In this document: piece by piece, positions 17,728 to 28,036 of the stretch
Numbering within the stretch: the first letter of the stretch is position 1
How the letters are laid out: every line of letters starts with the position of its first letter
Source: Actinomycetes bacterium
GTDB taxonomy: Bacteria > Actinomycetota > Acidimicrobiia > IMCC26256 > Chersky-534
Assembly (NCBI GenBank): GCA_025463865.1
Contig: JAODBH010000218.1
Span: 1-53,687 of the forward strand
DNA length: 53,687 nucleotides
Reading direction: 5' to 3'
The notes under the pieces: generated by a model
What the model was told of the DNA's origin: nothing
What the model saw: only the letters and a program-made list of their open reading frames with translations
Database searches by the model: none
Made by a program: the position numbers and the translations under genes

Positions 17728-18582
17728 ATGGCCAAAGGGAAGTACTCCAAGCGCCGCGATGTCGGCGGTACCGACGGTGACGCGACGCTCGACGCCGAGG
17801 CGTCGGACGACACGATCGTCGACCTGACCTCGCTCGACGTCGGCGACGCTCCGGACGACCGCGCCCCGGAGCCGCCGCGCACGACCGTCGCGCCCCGGCC
17901 CTCGATGACCCGCCTGTACAAGGCCGATCCGAAGGGTGGGACCAAGGCCCGCGGCAGCGGTCGGGTCACGCCGGCCAAGGCCAGCGCGCAGCCGATGTCG
18001 AAGGAAGACCGCCGCGCCGCGCGGATCGAGGCCCGCCAGGCCGCCCGGTCGAAGGCCCGACCCGTCGCCGATACCCACGCCGCCGATGGCGCCCGGCTCG
18101 CGCCGATCCCGTCCCGCGGGTTCGCGGCCATCATCGACATCGTCGTCGTCGGCATCCTCTACATCGGTATCAGCCGGTTGGTCGGAGCCATCTACGGCAC
18201 GACCAAGAACAACGGGTACAAAGGCGCGGGCAACCTCGTCATCGTGCTGGCCACCTTCGTGATGGTGCTGCTCTACGCCGTGCCGTCGGTCGCGCGTACC
18301 GGCCAGACGCTGGGCCACCGCATCCTCAAGCTGCGGGTCCGGGTCGAGGGCAAAGAAGGGCCGCCGGGATGGGCGGTGGCGTTCCGGCGCTACGTCCTGA
18401 TCGCCGCGCTGCCCAACCTGCCGACGCTCGGGTCGCTGCTCGCGATGTTCGCGGGCCTGTCGTTCTACGTGTTCAAGGACGGGCGCAGCCTGCTCGACCG
18501 GGTGGCCAAGACCCAGGTCATCGCCTACGGACCCGAACGGGCGGGATCCTCGCTCTGGGGCCGCCGGCCGGGCCGCGCGTAG
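17728..18582 (+). CDS. RDD family membrane protein
   Basis: 284 aa. The first 125 residues are hydrophilic and charged (acidic near the start, then Lys/Arg/Ala-rich such as KEDRRAARIEARQAARSKAR) and probably cytosolic. The RDD domain follows: SRGFAAIIDIVVVGIL carries the Arg and Asp that name the family, then VIVLATFVMVLLYAV, TGQTLGHRILKLRV and a last segment near LGSLLAMFAGLSFYVF. Function of RDD proteins is mostly unknown; some are transport- or stress-related. It lies between glyS and ppdK with its own promoter-like element. Confidence 0.82.
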   Translation: MAKGKYSKRRDVGGTDGDATLDAEASDDTIVDLTSLDVGDAPDDRAPEPPRTTVAPRPSMTRLYKADPKGGTKARGSGRVTPAKASAQPMSKEDRRAARIEARQAARSKARPVADTHAADGARLAPIPSRGFAAIIDIVVVGILYIGISRLVGAIYGTTKNNGYKGAGNLVIVLATFVMVLLYAVPSVARTGQTLGHRILKLRVRVEGKEGPPGWAVAFRRYVLIAALPNLPTLGSLLAMFAGLSFYVFKDGRSLLDRVAKTQVIAYGPERAGSSLWGRRPGRA

Positions 18583-18619
18583 CACCGCCCGCGTACCCCG
18601 TAACGATCCCGCCGGTCGG

Positions 18620-18625
18620 TAGTCT
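18620..18625 (+). promoter_or_regulatory. Candidate -10 element of ppdK
   Basis: TAGTCT lies about 60 nt upstream of the ppdK ATG, giving a leader of about 50 nt that ends in a strong ribosome binding site (CCGGAGG, 18674-18680). Confidence 0.35.
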
Positions 18626-18684
18626 GAGTGGTTCGCGGCCGCGCCCCCCTTGCGTGCGGCCCACCGACGAGTTCCGGAGGCACG

Positions 18685-21318
18685 ATGGCGTACGTCTACC
18701 CGTTCGAGGAAGGCTCCAAGGAGCAGAAGTTCCTGCTCGGTGGCAAGGGGGCGAACCTCGGAGAGATGACGAAGATCGGGCTGCCGGTGCCGCCCGGGTT
18801 CACGATCACGACCGAGGCCTGCAACGCCTACATGGCGCTCGACGAGCACCTGCCCGCGGGTCTCGACGCCGAGGTCGACGCCGCCTTGGCCGCCCTCGAG
18901 GCGAAGATGGGCAAGAAGCTCGGCGACGACGTCGACCCGCTCCTCGTCTCGGTCCGTTCGGGCGCTCCGTTCTCGATGCCCGGGATGATGGACACCGTCC
19001 TCAACCTCGGCCTGAACGACGACTCGGTCCAGGGCCTCGCCAAGCAGACCGGCAACGAGCGGTTCGCGCTCGACTCGTACCGCCGCTTCGTGCAGATGTT
19101 CGGCAAGATCGTGCTCGACGTCCCCGCCGCCGCGTTCGAGGACCAGCTCGAAGAGCTGATGAAGGAGCGTGGGGTCAAGGACGACACCGCCCTCTCGCCC
19201 GACGACCTCCGCGGTCTGGTGGAGACATTCAAGGGCATCGTGAAGCGGGAGGCGGGCGTCGACTTCCCGACCGACCCCCGTGAGCAGCTCCGCTACGCGA
19301 TCGAGGCCGTGTTCAAGAGCTGGAACGGTCGCCGCGCGCGCGACTACCGCAAGATGGAAGGCATCGCCGACGACCTCGGCACCGCGGTCAACGTGCAGAC
19401 GATGGTCTTCGGCAACAAGGGTGAGGACTCGGGCACCGGCGTCGCGTTCACCCGCAACCCGTCGAGTGGCGAGAACAAGCCCTACGGCGACTTCTTGGCC
19501 AACGCGCAGGGTGAGGACGTCGTTGCCGGCATCCGGATCACCGAGCCGCTCGAGGACATGGGCCGCGACTTCCCCGAGCCCTACGTCCAGCTGCTCGGTC
19601 TGATGGACACGCTGCAGACCCACTACCGCGACATGTGCGACATCGAGTTCACGATCGAGAACGGGCGGCTCTTCCTGCTCCAGACCCGGGTCGGCAAGCG
19701 CACCGCGGCCGCCGCGCTGCGCATGGCCGTCGAGATGGAGCAGGAGGGCCTGATCACGAAGGCCGAGGCCGTCCAGCGCGTGGAGCCGGCGCAGCTCGAC
19801 CAGCTCCTGCACCCGCAGTTCGACCCGAAGGCCACCGTCACCGCGATCGGTCACGGGCTCAACGCCTCACCCGGTGCCGCGGTCGGCAAGGTCTACTTCA
19901 CCGCCGACGAGGCCGAAGCTCGGCACGAGGCGGGGGAGCAGGTCATCCTCGTCCGCCCCGAGACCTCGCCCGACGACCTGCACGGGATGATCGCGGCGGA
20001 GGGCATCCTCACCTCGCGCGGGGGGCTCGTGAGCCATGCCGCAGTTGTCGCCCGCGGCATGGGCAAGCCCGCGATCTGCGGCGCGGAGTCGGTCCACATC
20101 GACATGAAGTCCAAGCAGTTCGAGGCCGGCGGCGTCACCGTGAAGGAAGGCGACGTCATCTCGATCAGTGGGACGACGGGCGAGATCGCCGTCGGCGCGG
20201 TGCCGCTCGTGATCCCCGAGCCCACCGGCGGTGACTTCGCCGCCATCCTCGGTTGGGCCGACGAGTTCCGCACCCTCGGGATCCGCACCAACGCCGACCT
20301 CCCCGACGACGCCATCAAGGCCCGCGAGTTCGGGGCCGAGGGCATCGGCCTCTGCCGGACCGAGCACATGTTCCTCGGCGACCGGCTGCCGCTCGTGCAG
20401 GCCATGATCCTGGCCGACAACGAGCACGATGAGAACGACGCGCTCGACGCGCTCGGCGAGCTGCAGAAGTCCGACTTCATCGGGATCTTCGCGGCAATGG
20501 ACGGCCTGCCGGTCACGATCCGCCTCCTCGACCCGCCGCTGCACGAGTTCCTGCCCGACCACGAAGAGCTCGTCGTCCAGAAGGCGCTCGGTCAGCTCGA
20601 CGAGCGGGGCGAGAAGCTGCTCGCCGCCGCGGAGGCCTGGCACGAGGTCAACCCGATGCTCGGCACCCGCGGGTGCCGTCTCGGCATCATCAAGCCCGGC
20701 CTCTACAAGATGCAGGCTCGGGCGATCGCGCTCGCGGCCGTCGAGCGCAAGAAGGCCGGCGGTGACCCCAGGGTCGAGATCATGATCCCGTTGATCGTCG
20801 GCCGTCCCGAGCTCGAGCTGCTCACCGACTGGGTGCGGGTCGAGGTGGCCAAGGTCGTGGCCGAGTCCGGTCAGCCGATCGACTATCTCGTCGGCACGAT
20901 GATCGAGACGCCACGCGCGGCGCTGGTGTCCGGCGACATCGCCGAGACCGCGGAGTTCTTCTCCTTCGGCACCAACGACCTCACCCAGATGGCCCTCGGC
21001 TTCTCCCGCGACGACGTCGAGAGCCGCATCGTGCCCGCGTACCTCGAGCTCAAGCTCATGAAGGTGAGCCCGTTCGAGAGCATCGACCGCGAGGGCGTGG
21101 GCCGCTTGATGCAGATCTCGGTGGCCGAAGGACGGGCCGTACGTCCCGACCTCAAGCTCGGGATCTGCGGGGAGCACGGTGGTGAGCCCGCGTCGGTGCA
21201 GTTCTGCCACGAGCTCGGGCTCAACTACGTGTCGTGCTCGCCGTACCGGATCCCGATCGCCCGTCTCGCCGCGGCCCACGCGGCCCTCGGCTCCGGCGGT
21301 CCGGCCACCACCGCGTGA
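18685..21318 (+). CDS. ppdK: Pyruvate, phosphate dikinase
   Basis: Interconverts pyruvate + ATP + Pi with phosphoenolpyruvate + AMP + PPi. The 877 aa protein has the normal order: ATP-grasp domain (LGGKGANLGEMTKIGLPVPP; GVAFTRNPSSGE), the phosphohistidine domain with GGLVSHAAVVARGMGKP, and the C-terminal PEP/pyruvate barrel (GIGLCRTEHMF, ARAALVSG, FFSFGTNDLTQM, GICGEHGGEP). ATG 18685 is preceded by CCGGAGG at correct spacing; the upstream GTG at 18628 has no such support. Its stop overlaps the following thioesterase GTG. It could act in gluconeogenesis or in PPi-linked glycolysis; direction cannot be inferred. Confidence 0.97.
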   Translation: MAYVYPFEEGSKEQKFLLGGKGANLGEMTKIGLPVPPGFTITTEACNAYMALDEHLPAGLDAEVDAALAALEAKMGKKLGDDVDPLLVSVRSGAPFSMPGMMDTVLNLGLNDDSVQGLAKQTGNERFALDSYRRFVQMFGKIVLDVPAAAFEDQLEELMKERGVKDDTALSPDDLRGLVETFKGIVKREAGVDFPTDPREQLRYAIEAVFKSWNGRRARDYRKMEGIADDLGTAVNVQTMVFGNKGEDSGTGVAFTRNPSSGENKPYGDFLANAQGEDVVAGIRITEPLEDMGRDFPEPYVQLLGLMDTLQTHYRDMCDIEFTIENGRLFLLQTRVGKRTAAAALRMAVEMEQEGLITKAEAVQRVEPAQLDQLLHPQFDPKATVTAIGHGLNASPGAAVGKVYFTADEAEARHEAGEQVILVRPETSPDDLHGMIAAEGILTSRGGLVSHAAVVARGMGKPAICGAESVHIDMKSKQFEAGGVTVKEGDVISISGTTGEIAVGAVPLVIPEPTGGDFAAILGWADEFRTLGIRTNADLPDDAIKAREFGAEGIGLCRTEHMFLGDRLPLVQAMILADNEHDENDALDALGELQKSDFIGIFAAMDGLPVTIRLLDPPLHEFLPDHEELVVQKALGQLDERGEKLLAAAEAWHEVNPMLGTRGCRLGIIKPGLYKMQARAIALAAVERKKAGGDPRVEIMIPLIVGRPELELLTDWVRVEVAKVVAESGQPIDYLVGTMIETPRAALVSGDIAETAEFFSFGTNDLTQMALGFSRDDVESRIVPAYLELKLMKVSPFESIDREGVGRLMQISVAEGRAVRPDLKLGICGEHGGEPASVQFCHELGLNYVSCSPYRIPIARLAAAHAALGSGGPATTA

Positions 21319-21743
21319 CGCCGGAGGAGATCTCCACGTACTTCCGCACCATGTTCCCCGACGCCGACTCGATGTACGCGGTCGAGTCGGCCGGGGATCG
21401 TGGCGCGGTCGTACGCCTCAACTTCGACGCCGACCACCACGTGCGGCCGGGGAACACGGTGGCCGGTCCGGCCCTGATGGCCCTCGCCGACGTCGCGGTG
21501 TGGGTGGCCGTGCAGGCGGAGGTCGGACCGAACCTCGACATCGCCACGGTGAACCTCTCGATCGACTTCCTGCGCCGCCCGCCCGCAGGTGACGTGCGCG
21601 CGGTGGTGCGGTTGCTCAAGGTCGGCCGGCGTTTGTCGGTGGGTGACGTCGTCATGTACGCCGACGGCGCCGCCGACCCGGTTGCCCGGGCCTCGGTCAC
21701 GTTCGCGGTTCCCGCCCCGCAGGCCGAGCCCGCCCCGGCCTGA
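21315..21743 (+). CDS. PaaI-type hotdog-fold thioesterase
   Basis: 142 aa hotdog protein of the PaaI/4HBT group, which hydrolyses acyl-CoA or aryl-CoA thioesters. HVRPGNTVAGPALMALADVAVWVAV corresponds to the central helix region, and LSIDFLRRPPAGDVRA and GRRLSVGDVVMY are typical. The GTG start overlaps the ppdK stop (GTGA), and GGAGGA lies just inside the ORF, so translation is likely coupled to ppdK. Substrate unknown; no functional tie to PPDK is obvious. Confidence 0.8.
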   Translation: MTPEEISTYFRTMFPDADSMYAVESAGDRGAVVRLNFDADHHVRPGNTVAGPALMALADVAVWVAVQAEVGPNLDIATVNLSIDFLRRPPAGDVRAVVRLLKVGRRLSVGDVVMYADGAADPVARASVTFAVPAPQAEPAPA

Positions 21744-21831
21744 GCGAGCGTGCACGGCGCCGCGGCATCCCGGACGCCCCGGGTGCCGGGTGGCGCTGCT
21801 GAGCGGTCGGCCGTCGTGGCAGGATTCGGCC

Positions 21832-22875
21832 ATGGCTGATTCGACGTTGACGATCCACTCGGGCGAGAAGTCCGTCGCGGTACCTGATGTCGACGGCCGG
21901 GTTCCTGCCGACGCCATCGAGGAGCTCACGGGCTGGGTGTTGAAGCCGGAAGGCTGGTGCCGGGGCGCGATCTGCGTGCCCGTGCGCGGCGGTACCGCCG
22001 CCGGGGTCGACGACGCCGGGCTCGTCGATCTCGAGGCCTTCGCCGCGGCGCTGCGCCTCCCGCTCGCCTCCGACGGCGGCGTGGCCGTGCTCGCGGAGTC
22101 CGCGGCGTCGAGAGCCGAGTCGATGGCGTCACTCGAGGCCCCCGACTTCACGCTCTCCGACATCGACGGCGTGGCCCACTCCCTGAGCGACACCCGGGGC
22201 AAGAAGCGGATGCTGCTCACCTGGGCGAGCTGGTGCGGGTGCCGCCACGAGCTGCCGGCGTGGCAGGCCCTGCAGCGGGAGCTCGAGCCGTTCGACTTCA
22301 CGATCGTGGCCGTCGCGCTCGACCCGGCCGACGAGGCGCGTGAGTTCATCGAGGCGGTGGATCCGTCGTTCGTCGCGCTGGTCGATCCCGACCACGTGGT
22401 CGCCGAGCGTTACGGACTGGTCAACGTGCCGTCCACCGTGTGGATCGACGAGCACGACCACGTCGTGCGCGCCCCCGACATCGCGCCCGGTGACGACATG
22501 TTCCGGGAGTTCACCGCGATCGACTCGTCGGTCCACCACGACCAGCTGCGCGATTGGGTCCGCAACGGCGTGCTCCCTTCCGACGAGGACGGCGTGCGGG
22601 CCGACCAGCAACCGCCGTCCCCCGAGGAGCAGCAGGCGCGGGTGGAACGGCGGCTCGCCGTCACCCTGCGCCGGCGCGGCCAGGAGGATCTGGCCGAGGT
22701 GCACTTCGCCCGAGCCAGCGAGCTGGCGCCCCTCGACTGGACGATCAACCGCGGCTCGATGCGCTACCGGGGTGGCGATCCGTTCGGCCAGGAGTTCCTC
22801 GACTTCTTCGAGGGCTGGAAGGCAGCGGGTCGTCCCGGCTACGGCCGGACCGGGATCGACGGCGACCCGTTGTAG
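21832..22875 (+). CDS. Thioredoxin-fold (TlpA/AhpC-like) protein with WCGC motif
   Basis: 347 aa. Residues about 1-95 form a region I do not recognise, with a conserved-looking WCRGAICVPV. A redoxin domain follows (about 100-250): APDFTLSDIDG, LTWASWCGCRHELPAW with a CxC active site rather than CxxC, VALDPADEAREF, and the cis-Pro region VPSTVW. The C-terminus (about 265-347) is helical and TPR-like (RVERRLAVTLRRRGQEDLAEVHFARA). No signal peptide, so probably cytoplasmic. A stand-alone gene between the thioesterase and dGTPase. Redox role likely; partner unknown. Confidence 0.72.
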   Translation: MADSTLTIHSGEKSVAVPDVDGRVPADAIEELTGWVLKPEGWCRGAICVPVRGGTAAGVDDAGLVDLEAFAAALRLPLASDGGVAVLAESAASRAESMASLEAPDFTLSDIDGVAHSLSDTRGKKRMLLTWASWCGCRHELPAWQALQRELEPFDFTIVAVALDPADEAREFIEAVDPSFVALVDPDHVVAERYGLVNVPSTVWIDEHDHVVRAPDIAPGDDMFREFTAIDSSVHHDQLRDWVRNGVLPSDEDGVRADQQPPSPEEQQARVERRLAVTLRRRGQEDLAEVHFARASELAPLDWTINRGSMRYRGGDPFGQEFLDFFEGWKAAGRPGYGRTGIDGDPL

Positions 22876-22916
22876 CTCAGCGGGTCCGCGCCGTCGTGGT
22901 CGTCACACCCCCTCGG

Positions 22917-22922
22917 TAGAGT
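22917..22922 (+). promoter_or_regulatory. -10 element of a likely leaderless dGTPase promoter
   Basis: TAGAGT is followed by exactly 7 nt and ATG 22930. Confidence 0.45.
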
Positions 22923-22929
22923 CGTTCCC

Positions 22930-24093
22930 ATGGATCCGTCGCCGTCCCCCGAGCTCACGCCCCGGGCCCAGGACTGGGCGGCGACGATGCAGGGCCGCGC
23001 GGTCGGCGGGATCCGCCGGGCCCACGGGAGCTCCGAGGCCAAGGTCGGTGCGGTCGAGCCGCTCGAGCGCCGCCAGCGCGAAGACATCGAGGACGCGTTC
23101 CTCGCGCCCGGTGCGACCCGGGCCCGAGGGGCCGGCCATCGCGAGCGCGGGGAGGAGCCCGATGCGTCCCGCACCTGCTTCGAACGGGACCGGGACCGCA
23201 TCCTCCACGGCACCACGGCGTTCCGCCGGCTCGCGGGCAAGACCCAGGTCTTCATCTTCCCGGAGGACCACCAGCGCACGCGCCTGACCCACGCGCTCGA
23301 GGTGGCGCAGGTCGCGACGAGCATCGCCCGGGTCTGCCGGCTCAACGTCGCGCTCACCGAGGCCATCGCGCTGGGCCACGACTGCGGGCACGGCCCGTTC
23401 GGGCACGCGAGCGAGGACGCGTTCACGCCCTTCGTCCCCGGCGGGTTCGACCACGCGGTCTGGGGCGCCGATGTCGTCCTCGCTCCGCTCAACCTCTGCG
23501 AGGAGACGCTCGACGGCATCCGCAACCACTCGTGGTCCCGGCCCGCACCGGGTACCCCCGAGGGCGAGGTCGTCTCGTGGGCCGACCGCATCGCCTACGT
23601 TTGCCACGACTTCGAAGACGCGGTCCGAGCCGGCATCGCCACTCCCGCGATGCTCCCCGCCGAGGTCGCGGAACGCTGCGGTACGGAACGTTCGCAACAG
23701 CTCCGGGCGTTCATCGCCGGAGTGGTCGAGGCGGTCGCCACCTCCGGCGAGGTCGGCATGACCGAGCCGCTCGCCGACGCGCTCGCCGCGTTCCGCCGTT
23801 TCAACTACGAGCGCATCTACATGCGGCCCGCGTCGGTCGCCCAGGGTGCCCTGGTCGTGCGCGTTCTGCAGGCACTGGTGGAGCTCTACGCCGATCGGCC
23901 CAACACGCTGCCGCTCGCCGAGCTCGCCATGCCCCATCCCGTCACCGGCTTCGCGGCCGGGAGCGCCGAAGCCATGCGCGAGTCCGTCACCTACGTCGCC
24001 GGCATGACCGACCGGTACGCGTGGGCACAGGCCGTCGCGCACCTCGGCTGGGACACCGATGCCCTGCCCGCCGGACTCGATCTGTTGCGGTGA
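22930..24093 (+). CDS. dGTPase-like HD-domain triphosphohydrolase
   Basis: Deoxyguanosinetriphosphate triphosphohydrolase-like protein (387 aa), hydrolysing dNTPs to deoxynucleosides and PPPi. The HD metal site is visible as RLTHALEVAQ and ALGHDCGHGPFGHASE, with a later Asp in SWADRIAYVCHDFEDA. FRRLAGKTQVF and YKxR-like ERIYMRP are family features. It lies immediately upstream of dnaG, the usual actinobacterial order (dgt-dnaG), which fits a role in dNTP-pool control. Confidence 0.9.
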   Translation: MDPSPSPELTPRAQDWAATMQGRAVGGIRRAHGSSEAKVGAVEPLERRQREDIEDAFLAPGATRARGAGHRERGEEPDASRTCFERDRDRILHGTTAFRRLAGKTQVFIFPEDHQRTRLTHALEVAQVATSIARVCRLNVALTEAIALGHDCGHGPFGHASEDAFTPFVPGGFDHAVWGADVVLAPLNLCEETLDGIRNHSWSRPAPGTPEGEVVSWADRIAYVCHDFEDAVRAGIATPAMLPAEVAERCGTERSQQLRAFIAGVVEAVATSGEVGMTEPLADALAAFRRFNYERIYMRPASVAQGALVVRVLQALVELYADRPNTLPLAELAMPHPVTGFAAGSAEAMRESVTYVAGMTDRYAWAQAVAHLGWDTDALPAGLDLLR

Positions 24094-24140
24094 CCGCCAC
24101 GCTCCGTCCGGGGCAACGGTGCGTGGGCACCGGGTGGGCC

Positions 24141-24146
24141 TAGCCT
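24141..24146 (+). promoter_or_regulatory. -10 element of a likely leaderless dnaG promoter
   Basis: TAGCCT is followed by exactly 7 nt and ATG 24154, predicting that dnaG-rpoD is transcribed from the A of the start codon. Confidence 0.5.
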
Positions 24147-24153
24147 CTGTCCA

Positions 24154-25928
24154 ATGGGCATCCTGGACGAGGACGTGCAACGGGTCCGGGAGTCGACCGA
24201 TCTGGTCGCACTCGCGGGCGAGCACCTGGGCCTCCGTCGGGTGGGCCGCCGGTTCACCGGCCTGTGCCCCTTCCACACCGAGAAGTCGCCGTCGTTCTCG
24301 ATCAACCCCGAGCTGCAGCTCTACTACTGCTTCGGGTGCGGCAAGAGCGGGGACGCGATCACGTTCGTGCGCGAGGTCGAGCACCTCGACTTCGTCGACG
24401 CGGTGGAGCGGCTCGCCGCCCGGGCCAACATCACGCTGCGGTACGACGACGTCACGGTCTCCAAGGACCGCCAGCGCAAGACCCGTCTGGCCGAGGCCGT
24501 GGCCGCAGCCGCCACCTACTACCACCGCACCCTCCTCGAAGCTCCAGAAGGTGGTCTCGCCCGCCGATACCTCCGCAGCAGAGGATTCGATGGGGACGCC
24601 GCGCGCACATTCGTGCTGGGCTACGCCCCCGAGGGGTACGACGCGTTGAGCGTTTCACTGCAACAGCAGAAGTTCTCCCGCGACGACCTCGTCGACGCCG
24701 GGCTCGCGTTCGTCAATCGCGCGAACAAGCTCCAGGACAGCTTCCGGGGGCGCCTGATGTTCCCGATCTACGACTCGCGGGGAGAGCCCGCGGGCTTCGG
24801 CGGTCGCACGCTCACCGACCAGGGACCGAAGTACAAGAACTCGGCCGAGTCCGCGATCTACCAGAAGAGCCGCCTCCTCTACGGCCTCAACTGGGCCAAG
24901 GGCGAGATCGTCGCCCGGGGCGAGGCCGTGATCTGCGAGGGCTACACCGACGTCATGGCGTTCGCGCTCTCCGGCGCCCCGAACGCCGTCGCCACCTGTG
25001 GCACCTCGCTCACCGACGAGCACTTCGCGATCCTCAAGAACCTGGCCCGCAAGGTCACGCTCGCCTACGACGCCGACGCGGCCGGTCAGGGTGCCACCGA
25101 GAAGTGGTACGCGTGGGAGCAGAAGTACGAGGTGCAACTCCAGGTCGCCGACCTTCCCGCCGGCCGCGATCCCGCCGACACGTGGAAGGACGATCCCGCC
25201 GCGCTCACGAAGGCGCTCGAGAACGCGAAGCCGTTCCTGCAGTTCCGCATCGATCGCGTCCTCGCCGCCGCCGACCTCACGAGTCCCGAGGGACGGGCGC
25301 GCGCCGCCGAAGCCGTCGTGCCCGTGCTCCGGCAGCACCCGAACGAGCTCGTGCGCGAGGGCTACATCTCGCCGATCGCCGGCCGGCTCGGGTTTGCGCA
25401 CGAATGGTTCAAACGCGCGATCGACAACAGCGCGCCACCGACGCGCGTGGAGGCGAAGCCCGTCGCCGGGTCGCGCATCCCGCGCGCCGACCGGCGCGAG
25501 GTCGAGATGTTGCGTCTCGCCATCCACGAGCCCGAGCTCGTCGCCGACCATCTCGACGCCGCGCTGTTCGTGGGCCGCGCCCCCCGGGCCGCGTACGACG
25601 CGTTGTCGAGCGCGCACACCCTGCACGAGGCGCTGGCCACCACCGACCCCGACGCGCGTGATCTGCTCGAGCGCCTCGCGGTCGAGGAACCCGAGTTCGG
25701 CGAGCAACGGGACGCCTACGTCGTGGAACTGGTTGCAAATCTCACCGAGAGCGCGGGTCAACGGCTTCTGCAGCAGTTCGTGGAGGCCGGGGACGACCGC
25801 TCGTCCGAGGTGAAGCAGCAATTGGACGTGTTGGTGCGCGCTCGTGACGACGGGGAGTGGCCGACTGCGAAGCAGGTCTCCGAAACGTTGCTAGCTTTGA
25901 TTCTCCACGGGTCGGGGCAAGGGGAACC

Positions 25929-25932
<4 letters not shown>
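24154..25932 (+). CDS. dnaG: DNA primase
   Basis: Synthesises RNA primers for replication. The 592 aa protein has the CHC2 zinc finger ([12 protein letters not shown] and [11 protein letters not shown], residues about 37-65), the catalytic core with [10 protein letters not shown] and GFGGRTL, Toprim acidic residues in [10 protein letters not shown] and AYDADAAGQ, and a helical C-terminal helicase-binding region. The stop overlaps the GTG of the sigma factor (GTGA), a compact form of the bacterial dnaG-rpoD arrangement. Confidence 0.97.
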
Positions 25933-27290
<1,358 letters not shown>

Positions 27291-27306
27291 GCCGCGATCC
27301 GCCCGG

Positions 27307-27540
27307 CTAGTTGAGCGAGGGCGATCCGACCACGTCGGGCACCACGGTCAGGTCGATCCGCTCGTCACGGCGCAGGCGCTCGAGCCCGAGGGCGCCGGCG
27401 GCCTGCACCTTCTCGGTCACCCGGCTGTCGCGGAGCTTGGCGGCCGCGGAGCGGATCTGCTCGTAGCGGCCACGACCCGCACGCGCCCCCAGGTAGTAGC
27501 CGGCACCGAACCCGATCAGGAGACCCGCACGAAATCGCAT
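27307..27540 (-). CDS. Small YtxH-like membrane protein
   Basis: 77 aa. One hydrophobic Gly-rich N-terminal segment (FRAGLLIGFGAGYYLGARAG) is followed by a basic helical stretch (RGRYEQIRSAAAKLRDSRV) and an acidic tail. This pattern is common in small actinobacterial membrane proteins described as YtxH-like. ATG 27540 puts the membrane helix at the N-terminus; the longer ORF adds an unrelated leader. Convergent with rpoD, 16 nt apart. Function unknown. Confidence 0.7.
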   Translation of the reverse strand: MRFRAGLLIGFGAGYYLGARAGRGRYEQIRSAAAKLRDSRVTEKVQAAGALGLERLRRDERIDLTVVPDVVGSPSLN

Positions 27541-27625
27541 GCCGTTGTTGTAGCAAACCCGGGCGGCTCGGGCATCAACGGCTGCCGAGACGGACAAGTT
27601 GGCTCGGGGGCGCGGCTGCGTTTGC

Positions 27626-27631
27626 TAACGT
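27626..27631 (+). promoter_or_regulatory. Candidate -10 of tRNA-Asn
   Basis: TAACGT ends 10 nt before the tRNA 5' end. No well-spaced -35 was found. Confidence 0.35.
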
Positions 27632-27641
27632 CCGGTGCCCT

Positions 27642-27713
27642 TCCGGGGTAGCTCAATGGCAGAGCAATCGGCTGTTAACCGATAGGTTGAGAGTTCGAGT
27701 CTCTCCCCCGGAG
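27642..27713 (+). tRNA. tRNA-Asn (anticodon GTT)
   Basis: Full cloverleaf by eye: acceptor TCCGGGG/CCCCGGA, D stem GCTC/GAGC, anticodon stem ATCGG/CCGAT with loop CTGTTAA (anticodon GTT at 27674-27676), T stem GAGAG/CTCTC with TTCGAGT. The discriminator is G. The 3' CCA is not encoded in full (GCA follows). A small ORF starts 2 nt after the discriminator. Confidence 0.95.
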
Positions 27714-27715
27714 CA

Positions 27716-27970
27716 ATGACGGATCCAGTGAGCGTCGATCGACTCGTGGGCCAGCTCGGGTACCTCTTCGAGGACCAGCCCGAGCTGCGGAAGGCCTCCG
27801 CCGCGCAGCTGCGTGATCTCCTCGATCGCAACGACCGGTACGCGCGGGCGCGCGCGGAGTCCCCGCTGGATTCCGACGCCGAGGTCGCCGCCCGGGCCGA
27901 GCGGCTCGAGTCCCACGTCACGCTCGAAGCCGTCGAACAGGCCCGCGCCCGCGTCTCCGACGACGACTGA
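27716..27970 (+). CDS. Small acidic hypothetical protein, directly 3' of tRNA-Asn
   Basis: 84 aa, charged and mostly helical (LVGQLGYLFEDQPELRKAS, LRDLLDRNDRYARARAES), no membrane segment and no cysteines. I do not recognise a family. ATG 27716 begins 2 nt after the tRNA discriminator base, so tRNA 3' processing would leave an almost leaderless mRNA; there is no ribosome binding site outside the tRNA. The codon pattern has the strong GC third position expected of a real gene. Could be spurious; moderate confidence. Confidence 0.5.
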   Translation: MTDPVSVDRLVGQLGYLFEDQPELRKASAAQLRDLLDRNDRYARARAESPLDSDAEVAARAERLESHVTLEAVEQARARVSDDD

Positions 27971-28036
27971 CCCAGGCACGAGACTCGGCGCCCGGTTTCG
28001 GTACCGTGTGTGGGTTCGCGGATGACGAGGTGAACC

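Noticed and set aside
17608-19854. 748-aa minus-strand ORF over the RDD gene and ppdK
   Set aside because: Antisense shadow; the plus-strand PPDK signatures are unambiguous.
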